From an uncultured Clostridia bacterium (GTDB lineage: Bacteria; Bacillota; Clostridia; Oscillospirales; Ruminococcaceae): DNA of 64,000 nucleotides. The position numbers and the translations under genes were made by a program. Below the pieces are notes generated by a model, which saw only the letters and a program-made list of their open reading frames with translations, did no database searches and was not told the DNA's origin. The stretch's first letter is position 1, and each line of letters opens with the position of its first letter. Positions 1-9,023 of this stretch are shown here, in pieces. Where the stretch lies: NCBI GenBank assembly GCA_947589215.1, contig CANQCL010000002.1, forward strand, positions 1 through 64,000. Reading direction: 5' to 3'.

Positions 1-1
1 C

Positions 2-1039
2 TTATATGCTGCATTTGGTGAATGTACCGGACTTGAAGAGGCATACATAGAAGAAGGCGCGCAGATAGTAGGACAGGATAAAGTTGGTGGTAAATCATTT
101 GGTTTTCAAAATGCTTTTAATAATTGTACAAATCTCAAAAAATTAGAAATACCTTCAGGTGTTGAAGTTGATTATAATAATGCAAAATGGTGCTATGGTT
201 GCGCTTCATTAACAGATTTATATATACACGGAAAAGATTATAGTTATTTCCCGGTAAGTAATAATATGTCAAAAGTACATTGTTATTCTGGTACAGAAAC
301 ATACAATTCTCTTATGAAAAATGGAGTTGGAGGTCCTAGACTAGTAGATATTGAAGAAGAAATAGAAAATACACGTGAAGAATTGAACAAAGCGGTAACA
401 GAAGCAGAAAAATACTCAGAAGATGATTATACACCAGAAAGTTATGGTGTATTAAAGGCATTACTCGAAAAGGCAGGTAAATACGGAGAAGATCCAAGCG
501 TAATGTCAATGGAGGACACGACAGAGGGAATATATTCAGCAATTGATGGGCTTGTAGAAAAGTCAAGCGAGCCTCCTTCATCTGATCCTTCTTCATCAGA
601 CCCATCAGATTCGTCAAATCCATCAGATTCATCAAACTCATCAGACAATAACAACCAGTCACAATCACCAAACACTCCGGCTACACCATCTACATCAGCA
701 CCTACAACGGCAACTCCTAAACCTATAACACCGCCTACTGTTACTACAACTGTAGCTAAACCGGCAAAGGTAAAAGCAGTTAAGGTTAAAGCAAAGAAAA
801 AGAAATTAAATGTAAGCTGGAAAAAGGTTAGCGGTGCGACGGGGTATGAGGTTCTGTCAGCAACTAATAATAAATTTACAAAGAACAAGAAGACAGTTAC
901 AGTCAAAAAGAACAAGGTGACTCTTAAAAGGTTGAAATCTAAGAAAAAATATTTTGTTAAGGTAAGGGCGTACAAGCTTGCAAATGGTAGGAAGTATTTT
1001 GGAAAGTGGTCGAAGGTTGTTAAGAAAAAGACTAAATAG
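2..1039 (+). CDS. BspA-like LRR surface protein with C-terminal Fn3-like domain (5' truncated)
   Basis: The reading frame is open from base 2 to the TAG at 1037-1039, so the gene starts left of the window. The first ~75 residues carry LRR_5/BspA-type signatures (NCTNLKKLEIPSG, GCASLTDLYIHG). A helical acidic stretch follows (EEEIENTREELNKAVTEAEKY). Next is a Ser/Asp/Pro/Thr-rich linker at about 542-760. The end is a Lys-rich fibronectin-III-like domain (LNVSWKKVSGATGYEVL, YFVKVRAYK) of the kind common in clostridial secreted proteins. The likely role is cell-surface adhesion or scaffolding; no catalytic motif is visible. An internal ATG at 266 is not the true start, because the LRR coding continues upstream of it. 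Family call is firm, ligand unknown. Confidence 0.85.
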   Translation, partial: LYAAFGECTGLEEAYIEEGAQIVGQDKVGGKSFGFQNAFNNCTNLKKLEIPSGVEVDYNNAKWCYGCASLTDLYIHGKDYSYFPVSNNMSKVHCYSGTETYNSLMKNGVGGPRLVDIEEEIENTREELNKAVTEAEKYSEDDYTPESYGVLKALLEKAGKYGEDPSVMSMEDTTEGIYSAIDGLVEKSSEPPSSDPSSSDPSDSSNPSDSSNSSDNNNQSQSPNTPATPSTSAPTTATPKPITPPTVTTTVAKPAKVKAVKVKAKKKKLNVSWKKVSGATGYEVLSATNNKFTKNKKTVTVKKNKVTLKRLKSKKKYFVKVRAYKLANGRKYFGKWSKVVKKKTK

Positions 1040-1131
1040 CGGCGAGCCGCCGCAGGTACAGCCGCCTTTGGGTAGTTTAATAAATGTTGTAACTTGATAA
1101 ACGGCGGGTCGTACATAGCTGTTAAAACAAG

Positions 1132-1160
1132 AGCGTTCGGAAAAATTCCGAACGCTTTTA
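1132..1160 (+). terminator. Intrinsic terminator, recurrent GCGTTCGGAA hairpin (copy 1)
   Basis: An 11-bp perfect stem (1132-1142 with 1146-1156) encloses an AAA loop and is followed by TTTTA. It lies 93 bp after the LRR gene stop. Almost the same hairpin recurs at 39716-39750 and 47065-47094. The copy at 47065 also matches in its 3' flank. Confidence 0.8.
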
Positions 1161-1204
1161 ACTTGCCAATAGCTTCTTGCCTCCTGCAAACTTAAAAAAG
1201 TCAG

Positions 1205-1247
1205 TACCGAAGGCAACGTATTGTTGTAGCTTTCGGTATTTTTTATA
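1205..1247 (+). terminator. Second intrinsic terminator before the rpsL promoter
   Basis: TACCGAA (1205-1211) pairs with TTCGGTA (1232-1238) around an internal imperfect hairpin, followed by a T-rich run. Together with the hairpin at 1132 it would insulate the ribosomal protein operon from the upstream gene. Confidence 0.6.
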
Positions 1248-1255
1248 AAAAACAC

Positions 1256-1284
1256 TTGACAAATAATTTAAATAAGTATATAAT
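1256..1284 (+). promoter_or_regulatory. Strong sigma-A promoter of the rpsL-rpsG-fusA operon
   Basis: A consensus -35 TTGACA (1256-1261) and a consensus -10 TATAAT (1279-1284) are separated by exactly 17 bp, about 55 bp before rpsL. Confidence 0.85.
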
Positions 1285-1340
1285 GTTGCTTATGCTGACC
1301 TCTTATGGTCTGCGGAAGATTTTAGGAAAGGAGAGAGATT

Positions 1341-1757
1341 ATGCCTACATTTAACCAGTTGGTTAGAAGCGGAAGGAAAATGTCTACGTCAAAGTCGACT
1401 GCGCCTGCACTTCAAAAGGGTTTTAACGCTCAGAAGAAGGCTGTAATTGACCAGAGCTGTCCTCAAAAGCGCGGCGTTTGCACAGCAGTTAAAACGGCTA
1501 CGCCTAAAAAGCCTAACTCAGCTATGAGAAAGATCGCCAGAGTAAAGCTTACAAACGGTCAGGAAGTTACTGCATATATTCCTGGTGTTGGACACAACCT
1601 TCAGGAGCACAGTGTTGTTATGATCAGAGGCGGAAGAGTTAAAGACCTCCCAGGTGTGCGTTACCACATCATCAGAGGAACACTAGACGCTCAGGGCGTT
1701 ACAGGAAGAATGCAAGCCCGTTCAAAGTACGGTGCAAAAAGACCAAAGGGCAAATAA
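1341..1757 (+). CDS. rpsL: 30S ribosomal protein S12
   Basis: This 138-residue protein of the 30S decoding centre contains the family signatures [19 protein letters not shown] and [14 protein letters not shown], and the C-terminal [11 protein letters not shown]. The lysines whose substitution gives streptomycin resistance (Lys56-Lys57 in the PKKP loop, Lys101 before DLPG) are the ordinary sensitive-type residues. The protein is about 15 residues longer than E. coli S12 because of an insertion between residues 14 and 40, as is usual in Gram-positive S12. The ATG follows a good ribosome binding site (AAAGGAGAG). It is the first gene of the operon, directly behind the consensus promoter. Confidence 0.98.
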   Translation: MPTFNQLVRSGRKMSTSKSTAPALQKGFNAQKKAVIDQSCPQKRGVCTAVKTATPKKPNSAMRKIARVKLTNGQEVTAYIPGVGHNLQEHSVVMIRGGRVKDLPGVRYHIIRGTLDAQGVTGRMQARSKYGAKRPKGK

Positions 1758-1790
1758 TTAATAAGCCCGAAAAATTAAGGTAGAACTCAT

Positions 1791-1890
1791 TAACCACAGT
1801 TGATGTGGAGTATTATATATATAGTACCTCTGCATTGGACTGACGGGGCTGCGGTCGAGGCCGCAGAGCGAGTACCTATGATATCATTTT
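1791..1890 (+). promoter_or_regulatory. Structured rpsL-rpsG intergenic leader (candidate r-protein control region)
   Basis: The S12-S7 gap is unusually long (151 nt) for a ribosomal operon and contains two hairpins: CCACA/TGTGG at 1794-1808 and CTGCGG/CCGCAG at 1849-1866. In E. coli the equivalent gap is the S7 autoregulatory site. Similar use here is inference only. Confidence 0.4.
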
Positions 1891-1908
1891 ATGAAGGAGG
1901 GAATTCTA

Positions 1909-2379
1909 GTGCCAAGAAGAGGTAAAGTTGCAAAAAGAGACGTTTTGCAAGACCCGATATACAAATCAAAGCTGGTAACACGTCTTATCAACAACGTAAT
2001 GCTGGACGGTAAGAAAGGTGTTGCGCAGAAGATTGTATACGGAGCATTTGAAATCGTAGAAGAAAAAACAGGTAAGCCGGCGTTAGAGGCTTTTGAACAG
2101 GCTATGGAAAATATTATGCCAAGTCTCGAGGTTAAGGCTCGTCGTGTCGGCGGTTCGACATATCAGGTACCTATGGAGGTACGTCCTGAGAGACGTCAGA
2201 CACTGGGGCTGAGATGGCTTACGACTTATGCGAGAGCAAGACATGAAAAAACTATGAAAGAAAAGCTTGCAGCAGAAATTATGGACGCAGTAAACGGCGT
2301 TGGCGGAGCCTGCAAGAAGAAAGACGATACGCACAAGATGGCAGAAGCAAACAAGGCTTTCGCTCACTATCGTTGGTAA
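1909..2379 (+). CDS. rpsG: 30S ribosomal protein S7
   Basis: This primary 16S rRNA-binding protein of the 30S head is 156 residues long when started at the GTG at 1909 ([12 protein letters not shown]), the usual bacterial length and N-terminus. The in-frame ATG at 1891 would add six residues (MKEGIL) and would itself overlap the ribosome binding site GAAGGAGGG (1893-1901), so it is rejected. Signatures include [27 protein letters not shown] and the C-terminal [15 protein letters not shown]. fusA follows 18 bp downstream. Confidence 0.96.
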   Translation: MPRRGKVAKRDVLQDPIYKSKLVTRLINNVMLDGKKGVAQKIVYGAFEIVEEKTGKPALEAFEQAMENIMPSLEVKARRVGGSTYQVPMEVRPERRQTLGLRWLTTYARARHEKTMKEKLAAEIMDAVNGVGGACKKKDDTHKMAEANKAFAHYRW

Positions 2380-2397
2380 TATAAGTAGGAGGATTTT

Positions 2398-4482
2398 ATG
2401 GCAAGAGATTGTTCATTACAGGATACCAGAAATATTGGTATCATGGCTCATATTGATGCTGGTAAAACCACCACAACTGAGCGTATCCTATTTTATACAG
2501 GTATTAACCATAAGATAGGTGAGGTTCACGAGGGTGCAGCTACTATGGACTGGATGGAGCAAGAGCAGGAAAGAGGTATCACTATCACTTCGGCTGCCAC
2601 TACTGCATTCTGGAAAAAGCACAGAATCAATATTATAGACACTCCCGGACACGTTGACTTTACAGTTGAGGTTGAGCGTTCGCTTAGGGTTCTTGACGGA
2701 TCTGTAACAGTTTTATGTGCAAAGGGCGGAGTTGAGCCGCAGACTGAAACAGTTTGGAGACAAGCAGACAAATATCATGTTCCCCGAATGGTATACGTAA
2801 ACAAAATGGATATTATGGGAGCAGATTTTTACAACGTAGTTGATATGCTCAAAACAAGACTTAAAACAAACGCAGTTCCAATACAGCTTCCTATCGGCTC
2901 TGAGGATACATTCAAGGGTGTTATCGACCTGCTTGAAATGAAAGCGTATGTTTACTATGATGATCTTGGAAAAGATATAAGAGTTGAGGAAATTCCTGAG
3001 GATTTGAAGGAAAAGGCTCAGCAGTATCACGATGATATGATCGAGCACGTTGCAGAGCAGGATGAAGAAATAATGATGAAGTATTTAGACGGTGAGGAGC
3101 TTACTATTGACGAGATAAAGCTCTGCATCAGAAAGGCTACTCTGGCAAACCATATGGTTCCTGTAGTATGCGGTACTTCATACAGAAATAAGGGCGTACA
3201 GAAGCTTCTCGACGCTATTGTAGATTATATGCCGTCGCCGCTTGACGTTCCTGCAATCAAGGGTATAAACCCTGATACAGATGCTGAGGAAGAAAGACCT
3301 TCATCAGACGAAGAACCGTTCGCAGCATTGGCATTTAAGATCGCTACCGACCCGTTTGTTGGAAAGCTCTGTTTCTTTAGAGTATATTCGGGAGTTCTTG
3401 AAAAGGGCTCGACTGTGTATAATGCTTCTAAGGACGATAACGAGAGAATCGGTAGGATCCTTCAGATGCACTCAAACAACAGAAAAGATATAGATCAGGT
3501 ATATGCGGGCGATATCGCGGCAGCCGTTGGTTTGAAGAATACAGGTACAGGTGACACACTGTGTGATGAAAAGCACCCTATTATTCTTGAGTCAATGGAA
3601 TTCCCTGACCCTGTTATTGATTTGGCTATTGAGCCAAAAACAAAGGCAGGACAGGAAAAGATGGGTATTGCATTGTCAAAGCTTGCTGAGGAAGACCCGA
3701 CATTCAGAACTCACACTGATGAGGAAACAGGACAGACTATCATTTCAGGAATGGGTGAGCTTCACCTTGAAATCATTGTTGACCGTTTGCTTCGTGAGTT
3801 TAAGGTAGAGGCTAATGTAGGTGCGCCACAGGTTGCTTACAAAGAGACTATCAGAACAAACGCTGACGTTGACCATAAGTATGCAAGACAGTCAGGTGGT
3901 AAGGGTCAATACGGACACGTTAAGATTCTTGTTGAGCCTAACGTATCAGGTAAGGGTTATGAATTCATTAACAAAATAGTTGGAGGAGCTATTCCTAAGG
4001 AATATATTCCAGCTGTTGACGCAGGTATTCAGGGCGCAATGCAAAGCGGTGTTCTGGCTGGCTATCCAGTAGTAGACGTAAAGGTAACCCTTTACGACGG
4101 TTCATACCATGAGGTAGACTCGTCTGAAATGGCATTTAAGATTGCCGGTTCTATGGCATTTAAAGAGGCTATGAAGAAGGCTGACCCTGTTATTCTCGAA
4201 CCTATAATGAAGGTTGTAGTTATAGTTCCTGAGGAGTATATGGGAGACGTTATCGGAGATTTGAACTCACGTCGTGGACAGATTCAAGGTATGGAGGCAA
4301 GACCGGGCGCACAGCAGATCAACGCTTTGGTACCGCTTTCTGAAATGTTCGGATATTCAAATGAGCTGCGTTCAAGAACACAGGGACGCGGACAGTATTC
4401 AATGGAGCCTGACAGTTATATTGAGGTTCCGAAATCAATTGCAGAGAATATTATGTCAAACAGAAACAAGAATAACGACTAA
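2398..4482 (+). CDS. fusA: Translation elongation factor G
   Basis: This GTPase drives ribosomal translocation. It has 694 residues, the normal length. Its G domain has G1 [15 protein letters not shown] near residue 18, G3 DTPGHVDFT and G4 NKMD. Later EF-G domains carry [14 protein letters not shown] and the domain IV segment [12 protein letters not shown]. The ATG follows TAGGAGGA at the ideal distance. The gene is cotranscribed with rpsL and rpsG. The domain IV tip and the lack of a tetracycline-protection pattern argue against a TetM-like protein. Confidence 0.98.
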   Translation: MARDCSLQDTRNIGIMAHIDAGKTTTTERILFYTGINHKIGEVHEGAATMDWMEQEQERGITITSAATTAFWKKHRINIIDTPGHVDFTVEVERSLRVLDGSVTVLCAKGGVEPQTETVWRQADKYHVPRMVYVNKMDIMGADFYNVVDMLKTRLKTNAVPIQLPIGSEDTFKGVIDLLEMKAYVYYDDLGKDIRVEEIPEDLKEKAQQYHDDMIEHVAEQDEEIMMKYLDGEELTIDEIKLCIRKATLANHMVPVVCGTSYRNKGVQKLLDAIVDYMPSPLDVPAIKGINPDTDAEEERPSSDEEPFAALAFKIATDPFVGKLCFFRVYSGVLEKGSTVYNASKDDNERIGRILQMHSNNRKDIDQVYAGDIAAAVGLKNTGTGDTLCDEKHPIILESMEFPDPVIDLAIEPKTKAGQEKMGIALSKLAEEDPTFRTHTDEETGQTIISGMGELHLEIIVDRLLREFKVEANVGAPQVAYKETIRTNADVDHKYARQSGGKGQYGHVKILVEPNVSGKGYEFINKIVGGAIPKEYIPAVDAGIQGAMQSGVLAGYPVVDVKVTLYDGSYHEVDSSEMAFKIAGSMAFKEAMKKADPVILEPIMKVVVIVPEEYMGDVIGDLNSRRGQIQGMEARPGAQQINALVPLSEMFGYSNELRSRTQGRGQYSMEPDSYIEVPKSIAENIMSNRNKNND

Positions 4483-4517
4483 AATTTGTATTTAGATAAA
4501 AAAATACGTAAAAAGAC

Positions 4518-4546
4518 TTGAAATTCTTGGAGAAGTGGGTTATAAT
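4518..4546 (+). promoter_or_regulatory. Promoter of tuf
   Basis: TTGAAA (4518-4523) and TATAAT (4541-4546) are separated by 17 bp inside the 120-bp fusA-tuf gap, which gives tuf its own strong transcription start. Confidence 0.75.
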
Positions 4547-4602
4547 ATTTTTGTAACTTTAAAAAGTAATAATATTAATTTATTAAAGGGAGGAAAATCC
4601 AA

Positions 4603-5802
4603 ATGGCAAAGGAAAAATTTGAAAGAACTAAACCCCATGTCAACATTGGTACAATAGGCCACGTTGACCATGGTAAAACAACTTTAACAGCAGCAATCAC
4701 AAAGGCACTTCACTTAAAGGGTCTTGCACAGTTTGAAGCTTATGATCAGATCGACGGTGCTCCTGAGGAGAGAGAGCGTGGAATCACTATTAACACGGCT
4801 CACGTTGAGTATGAAACAGATAAGCGTCACTATGCACACGTTGACTGTCCTGGACACGCTGACTATGTAAAGAACATGATTACAGGTGCTGCTCAGATGG
4901 ACGGAGCTATCCTTGTTGTTGCATCATCAGACGGTCCTATGGCTCAGACTAAAGAGCACTTGCTTCTTGCTCGTCAGGTTGGAGTACCTTATATCGTAGT
5001 ATTTATGAACAAGGCTGACCAGGTTGATGACCCAGAGCTTCTTGAATTAGTTGAAATGGACATCAGAGAAACTCTTAACGAGTATGAATTCCCAGGTGAT
5101 GATATTCCAATAATCAAGGGTTCAGCTCTTAAAGCATTAGAGGCTCCAGACGATATTAATGATCCTGCATATGCTCCTATTCTTGAGCTTATGGATGCAG
5201 TTGACGAGTATATCCCAACTCCTGAGAGAGCTTCTGACCAACCATTCCTGATGCCTGTTGAGGACGTTTTCACAATCACAGGACGTGGAACAGTTGCTAC
5301 TGGTAGAGTAGAAAGAGGAAAGCTTACAACAGGCGACGAGGTTGAGATCATTGGTTTGACAGAGGAAAGAGCTAAGACTGTTGTAACTGGTATCGAGATG
5401 TTCAGAAAGATTCTCGACTACGCTGAGGCTGGAGATAACATCGGCGCACTTCTTCGTGGAGTTCAGAGAGAGGACATCGAAAGAGGTCAAGTTCTTTGTG
5501 CACCTAACTCAATTCACCCTGAGACAAAGTTCAAGGGACAGGTTTACGTTTTAAAGAAGGATGAAGGCGGACGTCATACACCTTTCTTTAACAACTACAG
5601 ACCTCAGTTCTATTTCAGAACAACTGACGTTACAGGCGTTATCACACTTCCTGCTGATAAGGAAATGTGTATGCCTGGCGATAACGTAGAGATCGGCGTT
5701 GAGCTTATCACTCCAATCGCTATCGAAGAGGGACTTCGTTTTGCTATCCGTGAAGGCGGCAGAACAGTAGGTTCAGGCGTTGTTACAGCTATCGAAAAGT
5801 AA
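4603..5802 (+). CDS. tuf: Translation elongation factor Tu
   Basis: EF-Tu is a GTPase that delivers aminoacyl-tRNA to the ribosome. The protein has 399 residues with G1 [15 protein letters not shown], the switch I region [15 protein letters not shown]3 [24 protein letters not shown] (split across residues ~80-103) and G4 NKAD. Domains 2 and 3 include [13 protein letters not shown] and the C-terminal [12 protein letters not shown]. The ribosome binding site is AAAGGGAGG. It follows fusA and has its own promoter and terminator. Codon choice is biased toward a small set, as expected for a highly expressed gene. Confidence 0.98.
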   Translation: MAKEKFERTKPHVNIGTIGHVDHGKTTLTAAITKALHLKGLAQFEAYDQIDGAPEERERGITINTAHVEYETDKRHYAHVDCPGHADYVKNMITGAAQMDGAILVVASSDGPMAQTKEHLLLARQVGVPYIVVFMNKADQVDDPELLELVEMDIRETLNEYEFPGDDIPIIKGSALKALEAPDDINDPAYAPILELMDAVDEYIPTPERASDQPFLMPVEDVFTITGRGTVATGRVERGKLTTGDEVEIIGLTEERAKTVVTGIEMFRKILDYAEAGDNIGALLRGVQREDIERGQVLCAPNSIHPETKFKGQVYVLKKDEGGRHTPFFNNYRPQFYFRTTDVTGVITLPADKEMCMPGDNVEIGVELITPIAIEEGLRFAIREGGRTVGSGVVTAIEK

Positions 5803-5820
5803 TTAACGTAAAAATATAAA

Positions 5821-5850
5821 AACCATCGGATGCTTTCCGGTGGTTTTTTG
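5821..5850 (+). terminator. tuf terminator
   Basis: A 10-bp stem with one G-U pair (5821-5830 with 5836-5845) is followed by TTTT, 19 bp after the tuf stop. Confidence 0.8.
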
Positions 5851-5879
5851 TTTACAGTTTTTATTTTGTATGGTACAAT
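5851..5879 (+). promoter_or_regulatory. Probable promoter of tadA
   Basis: TTTACA (5851-5856) and TACAAT (5874-5879) are separated by 17 bp, immediately after the tuf terminator and 32 bp before tadA. Confidence 0.6.
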
Positions 5880-5911
5880 AAAGCAAATAAATATATCAAT
5901 CGGAGAGATAA

Positions 5912-6373
5912 ATGGATAAAACCTTTTATATGAAAAGAGCGTTGGAGCTTGCATTTAAGGCAGCAGAGATCGGAGAAGTTCCTGTTGGGGCTGTTGTTGT
6001 GAATAGCAAAACAGGGGAAATAATAGGCGAGGGCTATAACCGTCGTGAAACGGATAAGTCTCCGCTTGCGCACGCTGAGATAATAGCTATTAACGAGGCG
6101 AGCAGTATTCTTGGAGGCTGGAGGCTTATAGACTGTGATATGTATGTTACACTTGAGCCTTGTGCAATGTGTGCTGGCGCTATAATAAACAGCCGTATAG
6201 AAAAAGTTTATATCGGAGCTTTTGACCATCGATTCGGGGCTGTGGGTTCTACAGTAAATCTGTTCGACGGAAGGTTTAATCATTGTCCAAAGGTTGAAAG
6301 TGGGATTCTGCTTGATGAATGTTCTGAGATAATAAGTGATTTTTTCAGAAAACTGAGAAGAGAGAAATTATAG
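5912..6373 (+). CDS. tadA: tRNA-specific adenosine deaminase
   Basis: TadA converts A34 of tRNA-Arg(ACG) to inosine, allowing wobble decoding of CGN codons. The protein has 153 residues with the zinc deaminase motifs HAE near residue 53 (His ligand and catalytic Glu) and PCAMCAGA near residue 88 (two Cys ligands). The segment AFDHRFGAVGS is typical of TadA rather than free-cytosine deaminases. The ribosome binding site is CGGAGAG. It is monocistronic, between tuf and a convergent minus-strand gene. A guanine deaminase is less likely because of the length and the GAVGS motif. Confidence 0.9.
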   Translation: MDKTFYMKRALELAFKAAEIGEVPVGAVVVNSKTGEIIGEGYNRRETDKSPLAHAEIIAINEASSILGGWRLIDCDMYVTLEPCAMCAGAIINSRIEKVYIGAFDHRFGAVGSTVNLFDGRFNHCPKVESGILLDECSEIISDFFRKLRREKL

Positions 6374-6384
6374 GGTTATATTAA

Positions 6385-6421
6385 AAAGGGTGTACATCTA
6401 ATTATGATGTACACCTTATTT
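6385..6421. terminator. Bidirectional terminator between tadA and the PRPP synthetase gene
   Basis: A perfect 10-bp stem (6389-6398 with 6406-6415) has AAAA/AAGG on one side and TTATTTT on the other. It lies between convergent genes and can serve both strands. Confidence 0.8.
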
Positions 6422-7575
6422 TATACTGTCAAGTGTTTGTGTTCTTTAAGAAGATTTTTTATTTTCTCGTGCGGATCAATGATAGATGAAATTGATAGAT
6501 CGTGATTCAACGACGCTATGAAATATGCAATGTATTTTGAGACGTCTACTTCATAGAACCAGTCTCTGCTCAAAAGCTCGGGAGAACGGTAAGTAAGGTT
6601 GGTACCGAAAACTCCGTCGATTATGCCGTCTTTAACAGCTGTGTCAAACTTCTCAAGACCGTTTGTGAAAATCGCATAGGTAGCATAAGCATAGATTTTT
6701 CTGGCATTTCTCTTTTTAAGTTCATATGCTATGTCAAGAACCGACTCTCCCGACGATATAATATCGTCTGCTACGAAAACATCCTTGCCCTCGACGTCGT
6801 TACCCAGATATTCGTGGGCAACGATTGGATTTCGTCCGTTTACAATGGTTGAGTAGTCACGCCTTTTATAGAACATTCCAAGATCAACGCTTAAAACTGA
6901 CGCATAGTACATATTTCTGTTGATAGCGCCCTCATCAGGGGAGATGATCATAAAGTGATCCTTGTCTATAACTATGTCGTCGAGGTTTCTGAACATTGCC
7001 TTTAACACCTGATACGATGGTATTACATTGTCAAATCCCATCAGCGGAACTGCGTTTTGCACACGTGGATCGTGTGCGTCAAAGGTGAGAATGTTTGAAA
7101 CTCCCATAGCCTCAAGCTCTTGAAGAGCTACGGCACAGTCTAAGGATTCACGATAGCTTCTTCTGTGCTGTCTGCCGCCGTAGAGAATAGGCATAATAAC
7201 ATTTATTCTGTGCGCTTTTCCTCCGGCTGCCTGAATAATTCTCTTTAAGTCCTGATAATGGTCGTCGGGGGACATATGGTTTTTCATTCCGAAATAATCG
7301 TATGTGCAGTTGTAATTACCGACATCGCAGATGATGAATAGGTCGTCGCCGCGAACGGTTGATTTTATAATACCCTTTCCGTCTCCTGATGAAAATCTAG
7401 GACAATCAACCTCGATAAGATAGCTGTCTTTGAGAATTCCGCTTTCTGCCGCCCATTTGGTAAGGTAACCGTCGATTTTAGCGCAAAGCTCCTGAGTGCC
7501 GTTCATACCGATGATCCCTAAAGGTCCAACCTGAGTTTGCGGTTCAAATAAAACACCGTTAGTATTGCTCGTCAT
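6421..7575 (-). CDS. Ribose-phosphate pyrophosphokinase-like protein (long clostridial type)
   Basis: The family makes PRPP from ribose 5-phosphate and ATP for nucleotide, histidine and tryptophan synthesis. The 384-residue protein is longer than classical Prs (~315). It keeps the catalytic/substrate segment FDAHDPRVQNAVPL and a PRPP loop of the form VADDIISSGES. The N-terminal ~60 residues are an extension not found in standard Prs. The ATG follows AAGGAG. The gene starts only 22 bp after potD on the same strand and is probably the last gene of the pot operon. It is clearly in the PRTase/Prs superfamily. Whether it makes PRPP in vivo is inferred from family membership. Confidence 0.85.
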   Translation of the reverse strand: MTSNTNGVLFEPQTQVGPLGIIGMNGTQELCAKIDGYLTKWAAESGILKDSYLIEVDCPRFSSGDGKGIIKSTVRGDDLFIICDVGNYNCTYDYFGMKNHMSPDDHYQDLKRIIQAAGGKAHRINVIMPILYGGRQHRRSYRESLDCAVALQELEAMGVSNILTFDAHDPRVQNAVPLMGFDNVIPSYQVLKAMFRNLDDIVIDKDHFMIISPDEGAINRNMYYASVLSVDLGMFYKRRDYSTIVNGRNPIVAHEYLGNDVEGKDVFVADDIISSGESVLDIAYELKKRNARKIYAYATYAIFTNGLEKFDTAVKDGIIDGVFGTNLTYRSPELLSRDWFYEVDVSKYIAYFIASLNHDLSISSIIDPHEKIKNLLKEHKHLTV

Positions 7576-7597
7576 AAAAAATCTCCTTATATAAAAT

Positions 7598-8965
7598 TTA
7601 AAAAATATCCTGTTTTTTCTTTCTTGAACGTCTTATGTTTAAGAAAATAGTAAGAGCCAGAGAAATCAAAAGAAAAGAAGGCACAAGCCAAGGCGATTTT
7701 GATTTCTCAATTTTAATTTGATTCCAAAGCTCTTGAGTATATGCATTAGTCTCATCAGACAGATTTATAAACACTTCTGTTTTTTCATTAAGATAATCGT
7801 CAGGTGGACAGCGAAGCGGATTCGCTTTTACTTCTTCATCAAAAAGATTGTAAACGCCTGTGTGCGGAGTTGAATAGCATAGATAGTCGCAGTTTGCATA
7901 TGCAACCTGAACCTCATTCAGAAAATTTATATACATTTCTGCGGCTTCCTTGTTTTTTGCAGCTGTCGGTATACAGGCTGCGTCTACAAACTTGTTAGTG
8001 CCCTCTTTTGGTATGCAGAAGTCAAGATTAGGATTTTCGTCGATCATCGTCTGCACATCGCCTGCATAATAGGGTGCTATTGCCGATGATTCGCCTCCGA
8101 TTTTATCGAAAATCTCGTCCATTACATAAGCCTGTACAAGGTTTTTCTGTTGTTTTAAAGTGCTTGCGGCTTCCTCTAACTCTTTTTTATTCTCGGTGTT
8201 CTGAGAATACCCAAGATAGGTAAGCGCAATTCCGAATGCGTCACGGGGATTGTTAAACATCAAAATGTTATTGTCGTTAGCCTCGTTCCAAAGGTCGCAC
8301 CAGCCTGTTATCTCTTTTTTAACCATTTTTTTATTGTAAACAATACATACTATTCCCCAAGTGTAAGGCACAGAGTATTCGTTTTCGGGGTCATATTCAA
8401 GTCCTACAAACTTTTTGTCAATATAGCTGAAGTTTGGAATTTTGCTGTAATCCAGCTTTTGAATAAGTCCCTCTTTTATCATTTTAGAAATCATATAATC
8501 GGAGGGGATAACAATATCATAATCTCCGCCTCCGCTTTTCAGCTTTGAATAAAGTTCTTCATTGGTGGCAAAGGTCTTATAGTTGACGTTTATTCCGGTT
8601 AGTTTTTCAAATTCATTATTAACGTCGAAATAATCGTCTTGGTTTATTGCCATATATTCGCCCCAGTTGCAGACATTAAGGGTTATATTCTTGTCCTTCA
8701 GTCGGGTATAATCATAGTTAGACAGCAGACTTTTATCAAATTTAGTCAATATGGTGTCCATATCAACATCTTCACGGTTTATTGTCTTTTCAGTCTGCGA
8801 ACTATCATTGACGCTTTTATCGCTGACGTTATTTGAATAATCTTTGCCGGAAGTATTACTTGCAGCCGAAGAATCTTCGTTTGACTGGTTGTTATTTACG
8901 CTACAGCCGGTAAGCATTACAAGCGATAGCATCAATGTAACAAATATTACAAAGCGTTTTTTCAT
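7598..8965 (-). CDS. potD: Spermidine/putrescine-binding lipoprotein of the Pot importer, with extra C-terminal membrane anchor
   Basis: This is the extracellular solute-binding component of a polyamine ABC importer. The N-terminus MKKRFVIFVTLMLSL ends in a lipobox LTGC, so it should be lipidated at that Cys. A Ser/Asn-rich linker of ~50 residues follows. The PotD fold then shows NVCNWGEYM, DYDIVIPSDYMISKMI, VPYTWGIV and YAGDVQTM. Unusually, the C-terminus has a second hydrophobic helix (WLVPSFLLISLALTIFL) followed by an Arg/Lys-rich tail, giving a protein of 455 residues against ~350 for E. coli PotD. The start follows AAGGAGCT. It lies 58 bp downstream of potC. Polyamine preference is inferred from the gene order. 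Confidence 0.9.
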   Translation of the reverse strand: MKKRFVIFVTLMLSLVMLTGCSVNNNQSNEDSSAASNTSGKDYSNNVSDKSVNDSSQTEKTINREDVDMDTILTKFDKSLLSNYDYTRLKDKNITLNVCNWGEYMAINQDDYFDVNNEFEKLTGINVNYKTFATNEELYSKLKSGGGDYDIVIPSDYMISKMIKEGLIQKLDYSKIPNFSYIDKKFVGLEYDPENEYSVPYTWGIVCIVYNKKMVKKEITGWCDLWNEANDNNILMFNNPRDAFGIALTYLGYSQNTENKKELEEAASTLKQQKNLVQAYVMDEIFDKIGGESSAIAPYYAGDVQTMIDENPNLDFCIPKEGTNKFVDAACIPTAAKNKEAAEMYINFLNEVQVAYANCDYLCYSTPHTGVYNLFDEEVKANPLRCPPDDYLNEKTEVFINLSDETNAYTQELWNQIKIEKSKSPWLVPSFLLISLALTIFLNIRRSRKKKQDIF

Positions 8966-9023
8966 TTACAAGCTCCTTTGTCAGTATAACACAAATTTAT
9001 AAAAATATCAAAACAAAATCATA

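Noticed and set aside
1039-1115. GC-rich patch with GCGGC/GCCGC and a partial GTACAGCCGCC inverted repeat
   Set aside because: Pairing is short and imperfect, and no mobile-element end or known element is recognised.
442-1116. Long minus-strand ORF over the first LRR gene
   Set aside because: It arises from the Lys/Ser-rich low-complexity sense coding. It has no binding site and no recognisable fold.
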